This document shows positions 7,544 to 14,419 of a stretch of DNA of 18,050 nucleotides, in pieces. The DNA lies in the NCBI GenBank assembly GCA_002404795.1, contig DHKK01000116.1, forward strand, positions 1 to 18,050. Direction: 5' to 3'. The translations under genes were made by a program, and so were the position numbers. How positions within the stretch are numbered: position 1 is the first letter of the stretch; the number at the start of each line of letters is the position of its first letter. The notes below the pieces were generated by a model. That model was not told where the DNA came from, made no database searches, and saw only the letters and a program-made list of their open reading frames with translations. The stretch comes from Clostridiales bacterium UBA4696. Its GTDB lineage: Bacteria; Bacillota; Clostridia; Oscillospirales; Oscillospiraceae.

Positions 7544-7625
7544 ACGCATTGAATTGCCTGATCGGCTGACTGCGCCGGTCTGCGGCAAGACTCAGACTTA
7601 TGACTAATGAGAGGAATGATCCCAC

Positions 7626-9182
7626 ATGAGCGCATCCCGCGAAAAGAACAAGCGCAAGGAAGAGGCCGCCGCTCCCGCAGCTGCCAACGAAGCAAAGAAA
7701 GGTATGAGCAAGGGCCTGAAGACGACGCTGATCGCCGTCTGCGCTGTTTTGATCGTCTGCATCGTCGTGTTCTTCTACATGCTGACGAGCGGCTTCTTCG
7801 CTTCCCACACCACGGCCGCTACCGTCGGCACGCACAAGCTGACGCCCGCGATGGTCAACTACTTCTATAAGGGCGCCTACAGCAGCATGCGGAACCAGTA
7901 CGGCGACTTCATGAGCTACATCATCGACTCCGACACGCCGCTCGACGAGCAGGTCTATGATGAAGAGTCCGGTGAGACCTGGGCCGATTACTTCACCGAC
8001 CAGGGCCTGATCAACGCCTCCAACGCCTATGCCCTCTATGACGCGGCAAAGGCCGACGGCTACACGCTCTCCGAAGACGAGCAGGCTTCTATCGACTCGC
8101 AGATCTCCTCCCTGGCGCTGTATGCCTCCTACTACGGCACGAACACCAGCGGCTACATTGCAGGCGTCTACGGAACGGGCTGCAACGAGAAGAACTTCCG
8201 CGAGTATCTCGAGGTCGTGACGCTGGCCGACAGCTACTCCACGGCCACCAAGAACAGCTTTACCTACACCGACGAGCAGATCGCGTCAGAATACGCCGCT
8301 GACCCCAACAGCTATGACGCCGTGACCTACCGGCAGTTCCTGGTCTCCGACGCCATGTTCCAGACAGAAAGCGACGACACGGAAACCGAAGACGCAGAAC
8401 ACAGCGATGCAGAAGCCTCCGCTGACGCACTTTCCGATGAGGAGCTGGATGCGTTGAAAAAAGAGATGGCATCCAAGATGGCCGCCGACACCAAGGGCAA
8501 TGAGCAGGCCTTTATCGATGAGGCCTATGAAAACTGTCTGGAGTCTGCAAAGGAGACCTATGCGGAAGACAGTGCTACGCTGAAGGAAGACCAGCTGTAC
8601 AGCTCGCTGAGCGCTGGCGTGGCGGAATGGCTCTTTGACGCCGGCCGCACCGAGGGCGATACCACCTACATTGCCGCTGACAACGTTTACTATGTCCTCT
8701 ACTTTGTCTCCCGCAGTACGAATGACTATCAGCTGCCGAACGTCCGCCACATTCTCTTCTCCGTCAGCGACACCACCGACGAGACCGCGATGGATGAGGC
8801 CCGCACGAAGGCTGAAGACGTCCTGACCGAGTACGAAGCCGGCGACAAGACCGCCGAGAGCTTCGGCGAGCTGGCCAAGGAATACACTGACGATTCCAAC
8901 GGCGACGAGGGCGGCCTGTATGAGAACATCATGCCCGGCCAGATGGTCACTGAGTTCAACGACTGGTGCTTCGACGCCGACCGCAAGCCCGGCGATACCG
9001 GCATCATCGAGACCTCCTACGGCGTGCACGTCATGTACTTTGACAGCTTCGGCAAGATCTACCGTGACGCGCTGGTCGAGAACGCTCTGCGCAGCGCCGA
9101 CTACAACGACTGGTACGATGCCACGGCCGGTGACGGCAGCTACACCACCTCCGCCTTCGGCATGAAGTACACCACGAAATAA
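7626..9182 (+). CDS. Membrane-anchored PpiC-type (parvulin) peptidyl-prolyl isomerase
   Basis: A 518-residue extracytoplasmic foldase. A lysine/alanine-rich cytoplasmic N-terminus (1-32) precedes one hydrophobic anchor (about 33-54). There is no convincing lipobox, so this differs from lipoprotein PrsA. A SurA/PrsA-like N-terminal chaperone region follows, interrupted by an acidic insert rich in Asp/Glu/Ser (about residues 241-285). The parvulin domain lies at about 369-475, with LPNVRHILFSVSD, FGELAKEYTDDSN, GGLYENIMPGQMV and ETSYGVHVMYF. The family isomerises prolyl bonds and helps secreted proteins fold outside the membrane. The gene is monocistronic: it has its own promoter and a 13-bp-stem terminator directly after the stop. 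Tyrosine and serine are abundant, as is common in Clostridia surface proteins. Confidence 0.9.
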   Translation: MSASREKNKRKEEAAAPAAANEAKKGMSKGLKTTLIAVCAVLIVCIVVFFYMLTSGFFASHTTAATVGTHKLTPAMVNYFYKGAYSSMRNQYGDFMSYIIDSDTPLDEQVYDEESGETWADYFTDQGLINASNAYALYDAAKADGYTLSEDEQASIDSQISSLALYASYYGTNTSGYIAGVYGTGCNEKNFREYLEVVTLADSYSTATKNSFTYTDEQIASEYAADPNSYDAVTYRQFLVSDAMFQTESDDTETEDAEHSDAEASADALSDEELDALKKEMASKMAADTKGNEQAFIDEAYENCLESAKETYAEDSATLKEDQLYSSLSAGVAEWLFDAGRTEGDTTYIAADNVYYVLYFVSRSTNDYQLPNVRHILFSVSDTTDETAMDEARTKAEDVLTEYEAGDKTAESFGELAKEYTDDSNGDEGGLYENIMPGQMVTEFNDWCFDADRKPGDTGIIETSYGVHVMYFDSFGKIYRDALVENALRSADYNDWYDATAGDGSYTTSAFGMKYTTK

Positions 9183-9193
9183 AGTTTTTGCAG

Positions 9194-9229
9194 AACAGCC
9201 GTCCGGCTTCCGGACGGCTGTTCGTTTTT
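9194..9229 (+). terminator. Rho-independent terminator of the foldase gene
   Basis: A perfect 13-bp stem AACAGCCGTCCGG (9194-9206) / CCGGACGGCTGTT (9210-9222) with a CTT loop, followed by CG and five Ts (9225-9229). It starts 12 bases after the stop codon. Confidence 0.93.
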
Positions 9230-9289
9230 CCTGGATGTATAAAACCGCCCTATTTCTGGCAGACTATGCCGCGAGAGAGGTGGTTTTTT

Positions 9290-9661
9290 ATGCCTGAGAC
9301 GCAGAAGCCGAAGCTCGGCTTTTGCCTGCTGGCCGGGGCGCTGGCGGGGTTCATCAATGGATTTTTCGGCGCGGGCGGCGGGATGGTGCTCGTGCCGCTG
9401 CTCCTCTGGCTCGTCCGGCTGGAGGACAAGGCGGCGTTTTCCTCGGCGGTCGCGGTGATTTTGCCGCTGTGTGCGGTCTCCATCGCGGTCTATGCAGTGC
9501 ATGACAGTCTGCCGCTCCGGGATGCCCTGCCCTATCTGATCGGCGGCGCGGCGGGCGGCGTACTGGCTGGGCTCTGGTTCCGGAAGATCCCGGCGAAGGC
9601 GCTGCATCTGATCCTCGGCGGCGTGATTTTGGCGGGAGGGGTGCGGCTGATCGTATGCTGA
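9290..9661 (+). CDS. TSUP (TauE/SafE) family permease, N-terminal-half subunit
   Basis: A 123-residue membrane protein starting MPETQKPKLGFCLLAGALAG. The glycine-rich motif GFINGFFGAGGGMVLVPLLL (about residues 20-39) is the hallmark first repeat of TauE/SafE sulfite/sulfonate exporter-family permeases. About four hydrophobic segments are visible. Family members are usually about 250 residues with two such repeats; this protein is one half, and the next gene is the other. The ATG at 9290 follows GAGAGAGG; a longer reading to 9188 would start inside the upstream terminator. The stop overlaps the next start in ATGCTGA, so equal, coupled translation is likely. The transported anion is unknown. 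Confidence 0.87.
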   Translation: MPETQKPKLGFCLLAGALAGFINGFFGAGGGMVLVPLLLWLVRLEDKAAFSSAVAVILPLCAVSIAVYAVHDSLPLRDALPYLIGGAAGGVLAGLWFRKIPAKALHLILGGVILAGGVRLIVC

Positions 9662-10026
9662 CATTTCTGGGTGCCATCCTTGCAGGGCTGGTCTGCGGCG
9701 TGCTGTCCGGGTTCGGGATCGGCGGCGGCAGTCTGCTGATGGTCTGGATGACCGCGGTATTGTCCATGGAGCAAAAAGCGGCGCAGGGCGTGAATCTGCT
9801 GTACTTCCTGCCCTGCGCCGCCTGTGCGCTGATCTTTCATATCAAAAACCGCCAGATCGTCTGGCGGGCCGTCTGGCCGGCGGCAGCCGCCGGAGCCGTG
9901 TGCGCCGTGGGCGGCGCGCTGCTGGCCCAGCAGGCGGACGCCGAGACGCTGCGGAAGCTGTTCGGCGGCTTTCTGATCCTCGTCGGCCTGTCGGAGGTCT
10001 TCCTGAAGGGACTGAAAAAGAAGTAG
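9655..10026 (+). CDS. TSUP (TauE/SafE) family permease, C-terminal-half subunit
   Basis: A 123-residue membrane protein (MLTFLGAILAGLVCGVLSGF) with the second-repeat signature GFGIGGGSLLMVWM (about residues 20-33) and four hydrophobic segments, ending in a lysine-rich tail. It begins inside the end of the preceding half-TSUP gene (7-base overlap) and is the same length. The two products probably assemble as a heterodimer, or higher oligomer, equivalent to one full-length permease. The gene ends 2 bases from the stop of the convergent DUF2461 gene, with no terminator hairpin between them. Confidence 0.87.
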   Translation: MLTFLGAILAGLVCGVLSGFGIGGGSLLMVWMTAVLSMEQKAAQGVNLLYFLPCAACALIFHIKNRQIVWRAVWPAAAAGAVCAVGGALLAQQADAETLRKLFGGFLILVGLSEVFLKGLKKK

Positions 10027-10028
10027 GC

Positions 10029-10691
10029 TCAGTCCACCATGCCGTAGGCCTGCTCAAAGAGCTGGTAATACGGCAGGAGGAAGCGGAAGCCGTCTTTGAC
10101 CCAGTCGGTCAGCGCCGCGCTGCTGCTGCGCGCGTCAAACGGGTGCATGCTCTCCAGCGAGAACGAGCGCAGGTTATACAGCCGCCCGAGCGGCTCTGCC
10201 GCGTGGCCCTTGGGCCGGGCATAGGCGGGGCCGGAGAGCGTGAACGCGTCCTGCGCGTCGAGGTTTCGCAGAAGCTTCTCGCCGCGGGCGGGGTCGTGGT
10301 CCAGCAGACGGCGCAGCTGTACGCCGGAGGCTGCCGGCATCCACCAGCCCGCGCCGCAGCCGTAGCCATCGGCGCCGACCTGGAACCAGAAGCAGGGCGC
10401 TTCGCCGCGGTTTTCGATCGCGTTCTGGAACGAGAACCAGATATGGTCGTTGAGCGGCCCGCGGCCGAACAGGCGGCGCGCGTCGCGGTAGATGCGGGAG
10501 ATATGCAGATTGAGATGCAGATCGGGATAGTCAGCCTGGAACCAGTCATAGAGCTCGGCGGCGAGCGCCCTGGTCGGGGCCATGACAGCGTCCTGGAATT
10601 CCTGCTTGTGCTCGGCGAACCAGGCGCGGTCGTTATTGAACCGGATGCCCCAGAATACGTCGACGGTCTGATCGGTATAGCCAGTGAACAT
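10029..10691 (-). CDS. DUF2461 family protein
   Basis: A 220-residue soluble protein. The N-terminal FWGIRFNNDRAWFAEHKQEF, the central HISRIYRDARRLFGRGPLNDHIW and the aromatic, glycine-rich strand GWWMPAASGVQLRRLL match DUF2461 (TIGR02453), whose members have no established biochemical function. The arginine, tryptophan and histidine residues of these motifs are all present. The ATG at 10689-10691 follows AAGGAG, which lies inside the end of the upstream ruvX gene, 5 bases away, so the two are very likely co-transcribed and possibly translationally coupled. The function cannot be inferred from this neighbour. Confidence 0.88.
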   Translation of the reverse strand: MFTGYTDQTVDVFWGIRFNNDRAWFAEHKQEFQDAVMAPTRALAAELYDWFQADYPDLHLNLHISRIYRDARRLFGRGPLNDHIWFSFQNAIENRGEAPCFWFQVGADGYGCGAGWWMPAASGVQLRRLLDHDPARGEKLLRNLDAQDAFTLSGPAYARPKGHAAEPLGRLYNLRSFSLESMHPFDARSSSAALTDWVKDGFRFLLPYYQLFEQAYGMVD

Positions 10692-10696
10692 GATGC

Positions 10697-11119
10697 TTAC
10701 TCCTTGTGATTGCGAAGATAGGCCAGATATCCCTCCAGGATCAGGCTGGCCGCCACGGCGTCGACGGTGTTTTTCCGCTTTTTCCCGTGGTAGTTGCCCT
10801 CGTTCAGGATCTGATGGGCCTCGATGGTGGTGCGGCGCTCATCCCAGAGGACGGGCTTCATGCCGGTCGTCTGCTCCAGCAGGGCGGCAAAGTCGCGGTA
10901 GAGCGCCGCGCGCGGGCCCTCGGTCCCGTCCATATTGCGCGGGAAGCCCATGACCAGACGCTCCGCGCCGCTTTCGCGCAGCAGGCGCGCGACCTCCACC
11001 GCCGTCTTTTCCGGCTTCCAGGCGTGGATCACCGTCGTCTGCCCGGTCATCCAGCCAAGCGCGTCGGAGATCGCGACGCCAGTGCGCGCGTCGCCGTAGT
11101 CGATGGCCATTACTTTCAT
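10697..11119 (-). CDS. ruvX: Holliday junction resolvase-like protein RuvX/YqgF
   Basis: A 140-residue RNase H-fold nuclease involved in pre-16S rRNA 5'-end processing (YqgF in E. coli), also annotated as a putative Holliday junction resolvase. The sequence starts MKVMAIDYGDARTGVAISD with catalytic Asp7. It has VMGFPRNMDGTEGPRA around residue 56, VLWDERRTT with Glu94 and DAVAASLILEGYL with Asp120, so the active-site acids are present. I chose the ATG at 11117-11119: the promoter at 11155-11183 puts the transcript start near 11148, making the ATG at 11146 almost leaderless, while 11119 has AGGG seven bases upstream and the conserved N-terminus. Confidence 0.94.
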   Translation of the reverse strand: MKVMAIDYGDARTGVAISDALGWMTGQTTVIHAWKPEKTAVEVARLLRESGAERLVMGFPRNMDGTEGPRAALYRDFAALLEQTTGMKPVLWDERRTTIEAHQILNEGNYHGKKRKNTVDAVAASLILEGYLAYLRNHKE

Positions 11120-11154
11120 ATGGTTTCCCTGCCCTTCGGTTTTCATGATTCTAC

Positions 11155-11183
11155 ACTATAGCAGGTTTTTTCAGCCCGCGCAA
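11155..11183 (-). promoter_or_regulatory. Promoter of ruvX-DUF2461
   Basis: Minus strand: TTGCGC (11178-11183), 17-base spacer, TATAGT (11155-11160) with an upstream TG one base away (extended -10). Confidence 0.55.
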
Positions 11184-11222
11184 TTCAGGTGAAAAATTTC
11201 CTGTTTTTTTCTCAAAAATTTG

Positions 11223-11251
11223 TTGACCCGCGGCGGGTTTTGTGATAGAAT
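11223..11251 (+). promoter_or_regulatory. Promoter of the rpmG-secE-nusG-rplK-rplA cluster
   Basis: TTGACC (11223-11228), 17-base spacer, TAGAAT (11246-11251). The predicted start near 11258 leaves a leader of about 130 bases before rpmG. Confidence 0.75.
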
Positions 11252-11255
11252 GACC

Positions 11256-11328
11256 CTACCTGTGAAAAAGGGTTTTATTTTTTTGCGCCCATTTTTCAAG
11301 CTGCGGGACGCCAGGTAGTTTCGGCGTC
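11256..11328 (+). promoter_or_regulatory. Structured 5' leader upstream of rpmG, possible pseudoknot
   Basis: Three pairings are visible in the transcript leader: GAAAAAGGG (11264-11272) with CCC-A-TTTTTC (11288-11297); the perfect stem GACGCC (11307-11312) / GGCGTC (11323-11328) with a 10-base loop; and the 5'-terminal CTACCTG (11256-11262) complementary to CAGGTAG (11312-11318), which lies mostly in that loop. The last two could form a pseudoknot or be alternatives. I do not recognise the element; a ribosomal-protein autoregulatory site is an inference. Confidence 0.45.
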
Positions 11329-11387
11329 ATCTAAATTTACAATAGCCGCAGTTTTGCAGGGAGGCAAGTATTAAGGAGGTGCCGAAC

Positions 11388-11537
11388 ATGCGAGTTAAGA
11401 TCACGCTCAGATGCAACGAATGCAAGCAGAGAAACTACAACACCATGAAGAACAAGAAGAACGACCCCGACCGTATCGAACTGAAAAAGTATTGCAGATT
11501 CTGCAAGAAGCAGACCCTGCACAGCGAGACGAAGTAA
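11388..11537 (+). CDS. rpmG: 50S ribosomal protein L33
   Basis: A 49-residue basic protein starting MRVKITLRCNECKQRNYNTMK, with the zinc-ribbon pairs CNEC and CRFC, so this is the zinc-binding (C+) form of L33. It is a component of the large ribosomal subunit. The ATG at 11388-11390 is preceded by a perfect AAGGAGGT. It is too short for many gene finders. It is followed after 30 bases by secE. The tRNA-Trp that often lies between rpmG and secE in Firmicutes is absent. Confidence 0.96.
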   Translation: MRVKITLRCNECKQRNYNTMKNKKNDPDRIELKKYCRFCKKQTLHSETK

Positions 11538-11567
11538 CACATCGGACAAGCAGAAAGGGTGAACATC

Positions 11568-11801
11568 ATGGCAGAAGCGAAAAAGGAAAACTTCTTTGCC
11601 CGCGCCGGCAAGCGCATCAGCCGCTGGTTCCGTGAAATGAAGAGCGAGCTGAAAAAAGTCGTATGGCCGACAAAGAGCCAGATGGTCAACAACACCGTCA
11701 TCGTTCTGGTGTGCACGCTGATCGTCGGTATTTGCATTTGGGTCTTCGATGCTGTTGGCGGCGTCGTCGTTAACGGTCTCATTACCCTGGTCAGAGGCTA
11801 A
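11568..11801 (+). CDS. secE: Preprotein translocase subunit SecE
   Basis: A 77-residue single-span subunit of the SecYEG channel. The cytoplasmic amphipathic part contains FREMKSELKKVVWPTKSQ, the conserved SecE motif, followed by one membrane helix (about residues 46-70). The ATG at 11568 has AAAGGG seven bases upstream; a GTG at 11559 would overlap that site. The stop is 3 bases from the nusG start. Confidence 0.95.
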   Translation: MAEAKKENFFARAGKRISRWFREMKSELKKVVWPTKSQMVNNTVIVLVCTLIVGICIWVFDAVGGVVVNGLITLVRG

Positions 11802-11804
11802 GGC

Positions 11805-12329
11805 ATGGCGGAAGCAGCAAAATGGTATGTCGTGCATACCTATTCCGGCTACGAAAACACCGTCAAGGCCACCATCGAGAAAACCATTGAGACCCGTCAT
11901 CTCGAGGATCTGATCCACATCGTCTCCATCCCGATGGAGACTGTGACCGAGATCACCGACAACGGGCCCAAAACGTACGACCGCAAGGTATTCCCGGGCT
12001 ACGTTCTCATCAAGATGATCATGTCGGATGAGGCATGGTACATCATCAAAAATGTCCGCGGTGTCACCGGCTTCGTCGGCTCCGGCACCAAGCCCACCCC
12101 CCTCACCGAAGAGGAAGTGCAGCAGCTGGGCATTGAAAAGCATGAGATCGTGGTTGCGTACAGTGAAGGCGACAGCGTCCGGATCAATGACGGCCCGCTG
12201 ACCTCCTTCATCGGAACGGTCGACCAGATCGACATTGAAAAGAACAAGGTCCGCGTCATCGTCTCCATGTTCGGACGCGAGACGCCGGTCGAGCTGGAGC
12301 TCGATCAGGTCGAACTGGTCAATGATTGA
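11805..12329 (+). CDS. nusG: Transcription termination/antitermination factor NusG
   Basis: A 174-residue transcription elongation factor that binds RNA polymerase and couples it to Rho or the ribosome. The NGN domain starts AKWYVVHTYSGYENTVKATIE and includes RKVFPGYVLIKM and the NVRGVTGFVG motif. The KOW domain (about 119-174) has EGDSVRINDGPLTSFIGTVDQID and ends VELELDQVELV. Length and domain order are normal. Its ribosome binding site (AGAGGCTAAGG) overlaps the secE stop, indicating coupled translation. Confidence 0.96.
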   Translation: MAEAAKWYVVHTYSGYENTVKATIEKTIETRHLEDLIHIVSIPMETVTEITDNGPKTYDRKVFPGYVLIKMIMSDEAWYIIKNVRGVTGFVGSGTKPTPLTEEEVQQLGIEKHEIVVAYSEGDSVRINDGPLTSFIGTVDQIDIEKNKVRVIVSMFGRETPVELELDQVELVND

Positions 12330-12348
12330 CCCCGCCAAGGCGCGGAAC

Positions 12349-12401
12349 GTGGGAGGGGCTTGACCCCCGCCAAATATACGCGCATGCGCGCGTATCACCA
12401 C
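12349..12401 (+). promoter_or_regulatory. Probable L1-binding autoregulatory site before rplK
   Basis: GTGG (12349-12352) pairs with CCAC (12398-12401) and encloses GA, a GGGG/CCCC hairpin (12355-12367) and a perfect 8-bp hairpin ATACGCGC-ATGC-GCGCGTAT (12376-12395). It ends nine bases before the rplK AGGAGGT. The same GTGGGAGG...ATCACCAC frame recurs before rplA. Ribosomal protein L1 is the known repressor of rplKA operons; binding here is inferred. Confidence 0.6.
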
Positions 12402-12423
12402 ATTTATTCAGGAGGTGCTCATC

Positions 12424-12849
12424 ATGGCACAGAAAGTAACAGGTTATATCAAGCTGCAGATCCCGGCTGCAAAGGCAACTGCATCGCCCCCTGTCGGCCC
12501 GGCACTCGGCCAGCACGGCGTCAACATTTCCCAGTTCATCAAGGAATTCAACGAGCGCACCAAGGATCAGGCTGGTTTCAAGATCCCGGTCGTCATCACG
12601 GTCTACGCTGACCGTTCCTTCTCCTTCGTCACCAAGACCCCCCCGACCCCGACCCTCATTCTGAAGGCTCTGGGCATCGAAAAGGGTTCCGGCGTGCCCA
12701 ACAAGGACAAGGTCGCTACCATCACCAAGGCACAGGTCAAGGAGATCGCCGAGCGCAAAATGCCCGACCTGACCGCCAACACCATCGAAGCCGCTATGAG
12801 CCAGGTCGCAGGCACCTGCCGCAGCATGGGCATCGTTGTTGTCGACTGA
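12424..12849 (+). CDS. rplK: 50S ribosomal protein L11
   Basis: A 141-residue large-subunit protein of the GTPase-associated centre. MAQKVTGYIKLQIPAAKATASPPVGPALGQHGVNI is the classic L11 start, with the proline-rich hinge PPVGPALGQHG, and KTPPTPTLILKALG and AMSQVAGTCRSMGI follow. The ATG at 12424 is preceded by AGGAGGT. It is separated from nusG by the hairpin-rich spacer described above. Confidence 0.97.
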   Translation: MAQKVTGYIKLQIPAAKATASPPVGPALGQHGVNISQFIKEFNERTKDQAGFKIPVVITVYADRSFSFVTKTPPTPTLILKALGIEKGSGVPNKDKVATITKAQVKEIAERKMPDLTANTIEAAMSQVAGTCRSMGIVVVD

Positions 12850-12909
12850 GTTTGACTGCATAACAGCTTGACCGAGGGATATCGGCAACAGGCCGAACCT
12901 CATAAATAC

Positions 12910-12936
12910 GTGGGAGGAATCATTCCGAATCACCAC
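12910..12936 (+). promoter_or_regulatory. Second probable L1-binding site, before rplA
   Basis: GTGG (12910-12913) pairs with CCAC (12933-12936), enclosing GA and a GGAA-TCA-TTCC hairpin. It is a minimal version of the structure before rplK, with the same flanks (ACGTGGGAGG and ATCACCAC). It abuts the rplA ribosome binding site (AAGGAGG), so occupancy could block initiation. Confidence 0.55.
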
Positions 12937-12952
12937 TAAGGAGGAAATTACA

Positions 12953-13642
12953 TTGTTCAGAGGTAAAAAATATAAGGACAACGCGAAACTGATCGACCGC
13001 GCTACGCAGTACGAAGTTCCCGCTGCCATGGATCTTGTCGTAAAGACCGCTTCCGCCAAGTTCGATGAGACTGTTGAAGTCCACATCAAGCTCGGCGTCG
13101 ACTCCCGTCACGCTGACCAGCAGGTCCGCGGCGCCATCGTTCTCCCGAACGGCACCGGCAAGACCCGCAAGGTCCTCGTTTTCGCCAAGGACGCCAAGCT
13201 CGACGAGGCCAAAGAGGCCGGCGCCGACTTCGCAGGCGGCATGGAGCTCGTTGAGAAGATCCAGAAGGAAAACTGGTTTGATTTCGACGTCGTCGTCGCT
13301 ACCCCGGATATGATGGGTATCGTCGGCCGTCTTGGTAAGGTCCTCGGCCCGAAGGGCCTCATGCCCTCCCCCAAGGCCGGCACCGTGACCCCCAACGTCA
13401 CCGCTGCCGTCAAGGAGATCAAAGCTGGTAAGATCGAGTACCGTCTCGACAAGACCAACATCATCCACTGCCCGATCGGCAAGGCTTCCTTTGGCCCCGA
13501 AAAGCTCGCTGAGAACTTCAACGCACTGATGGGCGCCGTCATCAAGGCAAAGCCGGCCGCTGCAAAGGGCCAGTATATCAGAAGCTGCACCGTGGCCAGC
13601 ACCATGGGCCCCGGCATCAAGGTCGCTACCGCGAAGATCTGA
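12953..13642 (+). CDS. rplA: 50S ribosomal protein L1
   Basis: A 229-residue protein of the ribosomal L1 stalk, also the expected translational repressor of rplK-rplA. FRGKKYKDNAKLIDRATQYE opens the protein; VLGPKGLMPSPKAGTV (around residue 140) is the L1 signature, and KAKPAAAKGQYIRS and MGPGIKV lie near the end. The start is a TTG at 12953-12955, eight bases after GGAGG; no in-frame ATG fits. A weak start codon may assist regulation (inference). Confidence 0.96.
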   Translation: MFRGKKYKDNAKLIDRATQYEVPAAMDLVVKTASAKFDETVEVHIKLGVDSRHADQQVRGAIVLPNGTGKTRKVLVFAKDAKLDEAKEAGADFAGGMELVEKIQKENWFDFDVVVATPDMMGIVGRLGKVLGPKGLMPSPKAGTVTPNVTAAVKEIKAGKIEYRLDKTNIIHCPIGKASFGPEKLAENFNALMGAVIKAKPAAAKGQYIRSCTVASTMGPGIKVATAKI

Positions 13643-13671
13643 GTTTTTTCTGAGATTTTCCCAATTCGTCC

Positions 13672-13699
13672 TTGACATCCGCGCAGATTCTGCTATAAT
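13672..13699 (+). promoter_or_regulatory. Promoter of rplJ-rplL
   Basis: Consensus TTGACA (13672-13677), 16-base spacer, consensus TATAAT (13694-13699), with TG one base before the -10. It is the strongest promoter in the window by eye, placed between rplA and the L10 leader, so rplJL can be made independently of the upstream genes. Confidence 0.85.
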
Positions 13700-13703
13700 A
13701 TAC

Positions 13704-13824
13704 AAGCTGCCAAAGACAGCAGGAGGCATTCTGCCGTAAAGGGTCTTCCCTTCCTGCCGAGGTTCCGCACAAATGGTAACATTTTTGTGTCCTCACGTCT
13801 TTGGCGTGAGGACATTTTATTTTC
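13704..13824 (+). promoter_or_regulatory. Ribosomal protein L10 leader (rplJ leader)
   Basis: The transcript leader contains GCTGCCAAAGACAGCAGGAGG and, downstream, CCTGCCGAGG, the paired core typical of the L10 leader bound by the L10-L12 complex. A CACAAA/TTTGTG hairpin and a terminator-like hairpin follow, directly before rplJ. The family is well known in Firmicutes: excess L10(L12)4 favours the terminator or blocks expression. The call rests on motif recognition and position before rplJ. Confidence 0.85.
13788..13824 (+). terminator. Attenuator hairpin of the L10 leader
   Basis: A 10-bp perfect stem TGTCCTCACG (13788-13797) / CGTGAGGACA (13805-13814) with a 7-base loop, then TTTTATTTT. 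It ends just before the rplJ ribosome binding site, so it can end transcription ahead of the gene. Confidence 0.8.
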
Positions 13825-13837
13825 AGAGGTGACATTC

Positions 13838-14368
13838 ATGCCCAACGCAAAGGTACTTGAAAGCAAGAAAACCGTCGTTGATGCTCTGTCTGACAAGATC
13901 CAGAACGCTACCGCTGCTGTATTTGTTGACTACAAGGGCATCACCGTCGCGCAGGATACCGAGCTTCGCAATCAGTTCCGTGCTGCGGGAGTCGAGTACT
14001 CTGTCGTCAAGAACACGCTGACCCGCTTCGCCGCCAATAAGGCCGGCTACACCGAGTTTGACGAGGTTCTCAACGGCACGACGTCCATGGCTTCCACCAC
14101 CGACGACCCCATTGCTCCGGCTCGCGTGATCTGCGAATTCGCAAAGAAAAACAAGAACGTCGTCAAGATCAAGGGCGGCATGGTTGAAGGTAAGGTTCTG
14201 TCTGTGGAAGAACTCATGTCCTTCGGCGAGCTGCCTTCCAAGAACGCACTCGTTGCGCAGGTCCTCGGCACGTTCCTCGCTCCGATCTCCTCTCTGGCAG
14301 TTGTTCTGAACCAGATCCTGGAGCAGAAGGGCGGCGCTCCTGCGGAAGAAGCTCCCGCAGAAGCCTGA
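13838..14368 (+). CDS. rplJ: 50S ribosomal protein L10
   Basis: A 176-residue protein that forms the base of the L7/L12 stalk. The sequence starts MPNAKVLESKKTVVDALSDKI and contains ATAAVFVDYKGITVAQ, RAAGVEYSVVKNTLTRFA and the C-terminal L12-binding helix LAPISSLAVVLNQILEQK, then a short Ala/Glu tail. The ATG at 13838 follows AGAGGTG. A reading from the GTG at 13787 would begin inside the attenuator hairpin and adds non-conserved residues, so it is rejected. Confidence 0.96.
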   Translation: MPNAKVLESKKTVVDALSDKIQNATAAVFVDYKGITVAQDTELRNQFRAAGVEYSVVKNTLTRFAANKAGYTEFDEVLNGTTSMASTTDDPIAPARVICEFAKKNKNVVKIKGGMVEGKVLSVEELMSFGELPSKNALVAQVLGTFLAPISSLAVVLNQILEQKGGAPAEEAPAEA

Positions 14369-14419
14369 TTCACTACAAAATTTTAAATCGATTGAAACAA
14401 TTTACTGGAGGTAACTACA

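Noticed and set aside
7198..7835. Two minus-strand open frames of 165 and 149 codons across the non-coding stretch
   Set aside because: They run through the structured RNA, the palindrome and the start of the foldase gene, without a ribosome binding site or protein family features.
11538..11567. tRNA-Trp between rpmG and secE
   Set aside because: The gap is only 30 bases, too short for a tRNA gene.
11337..12401. Minus-strand open frame of 354 codons over rpmG-secE-nusG
   Set aside because: It covers three certain plus-strand genes and their spacers, and its composition is that of a reverse-complement shadow.
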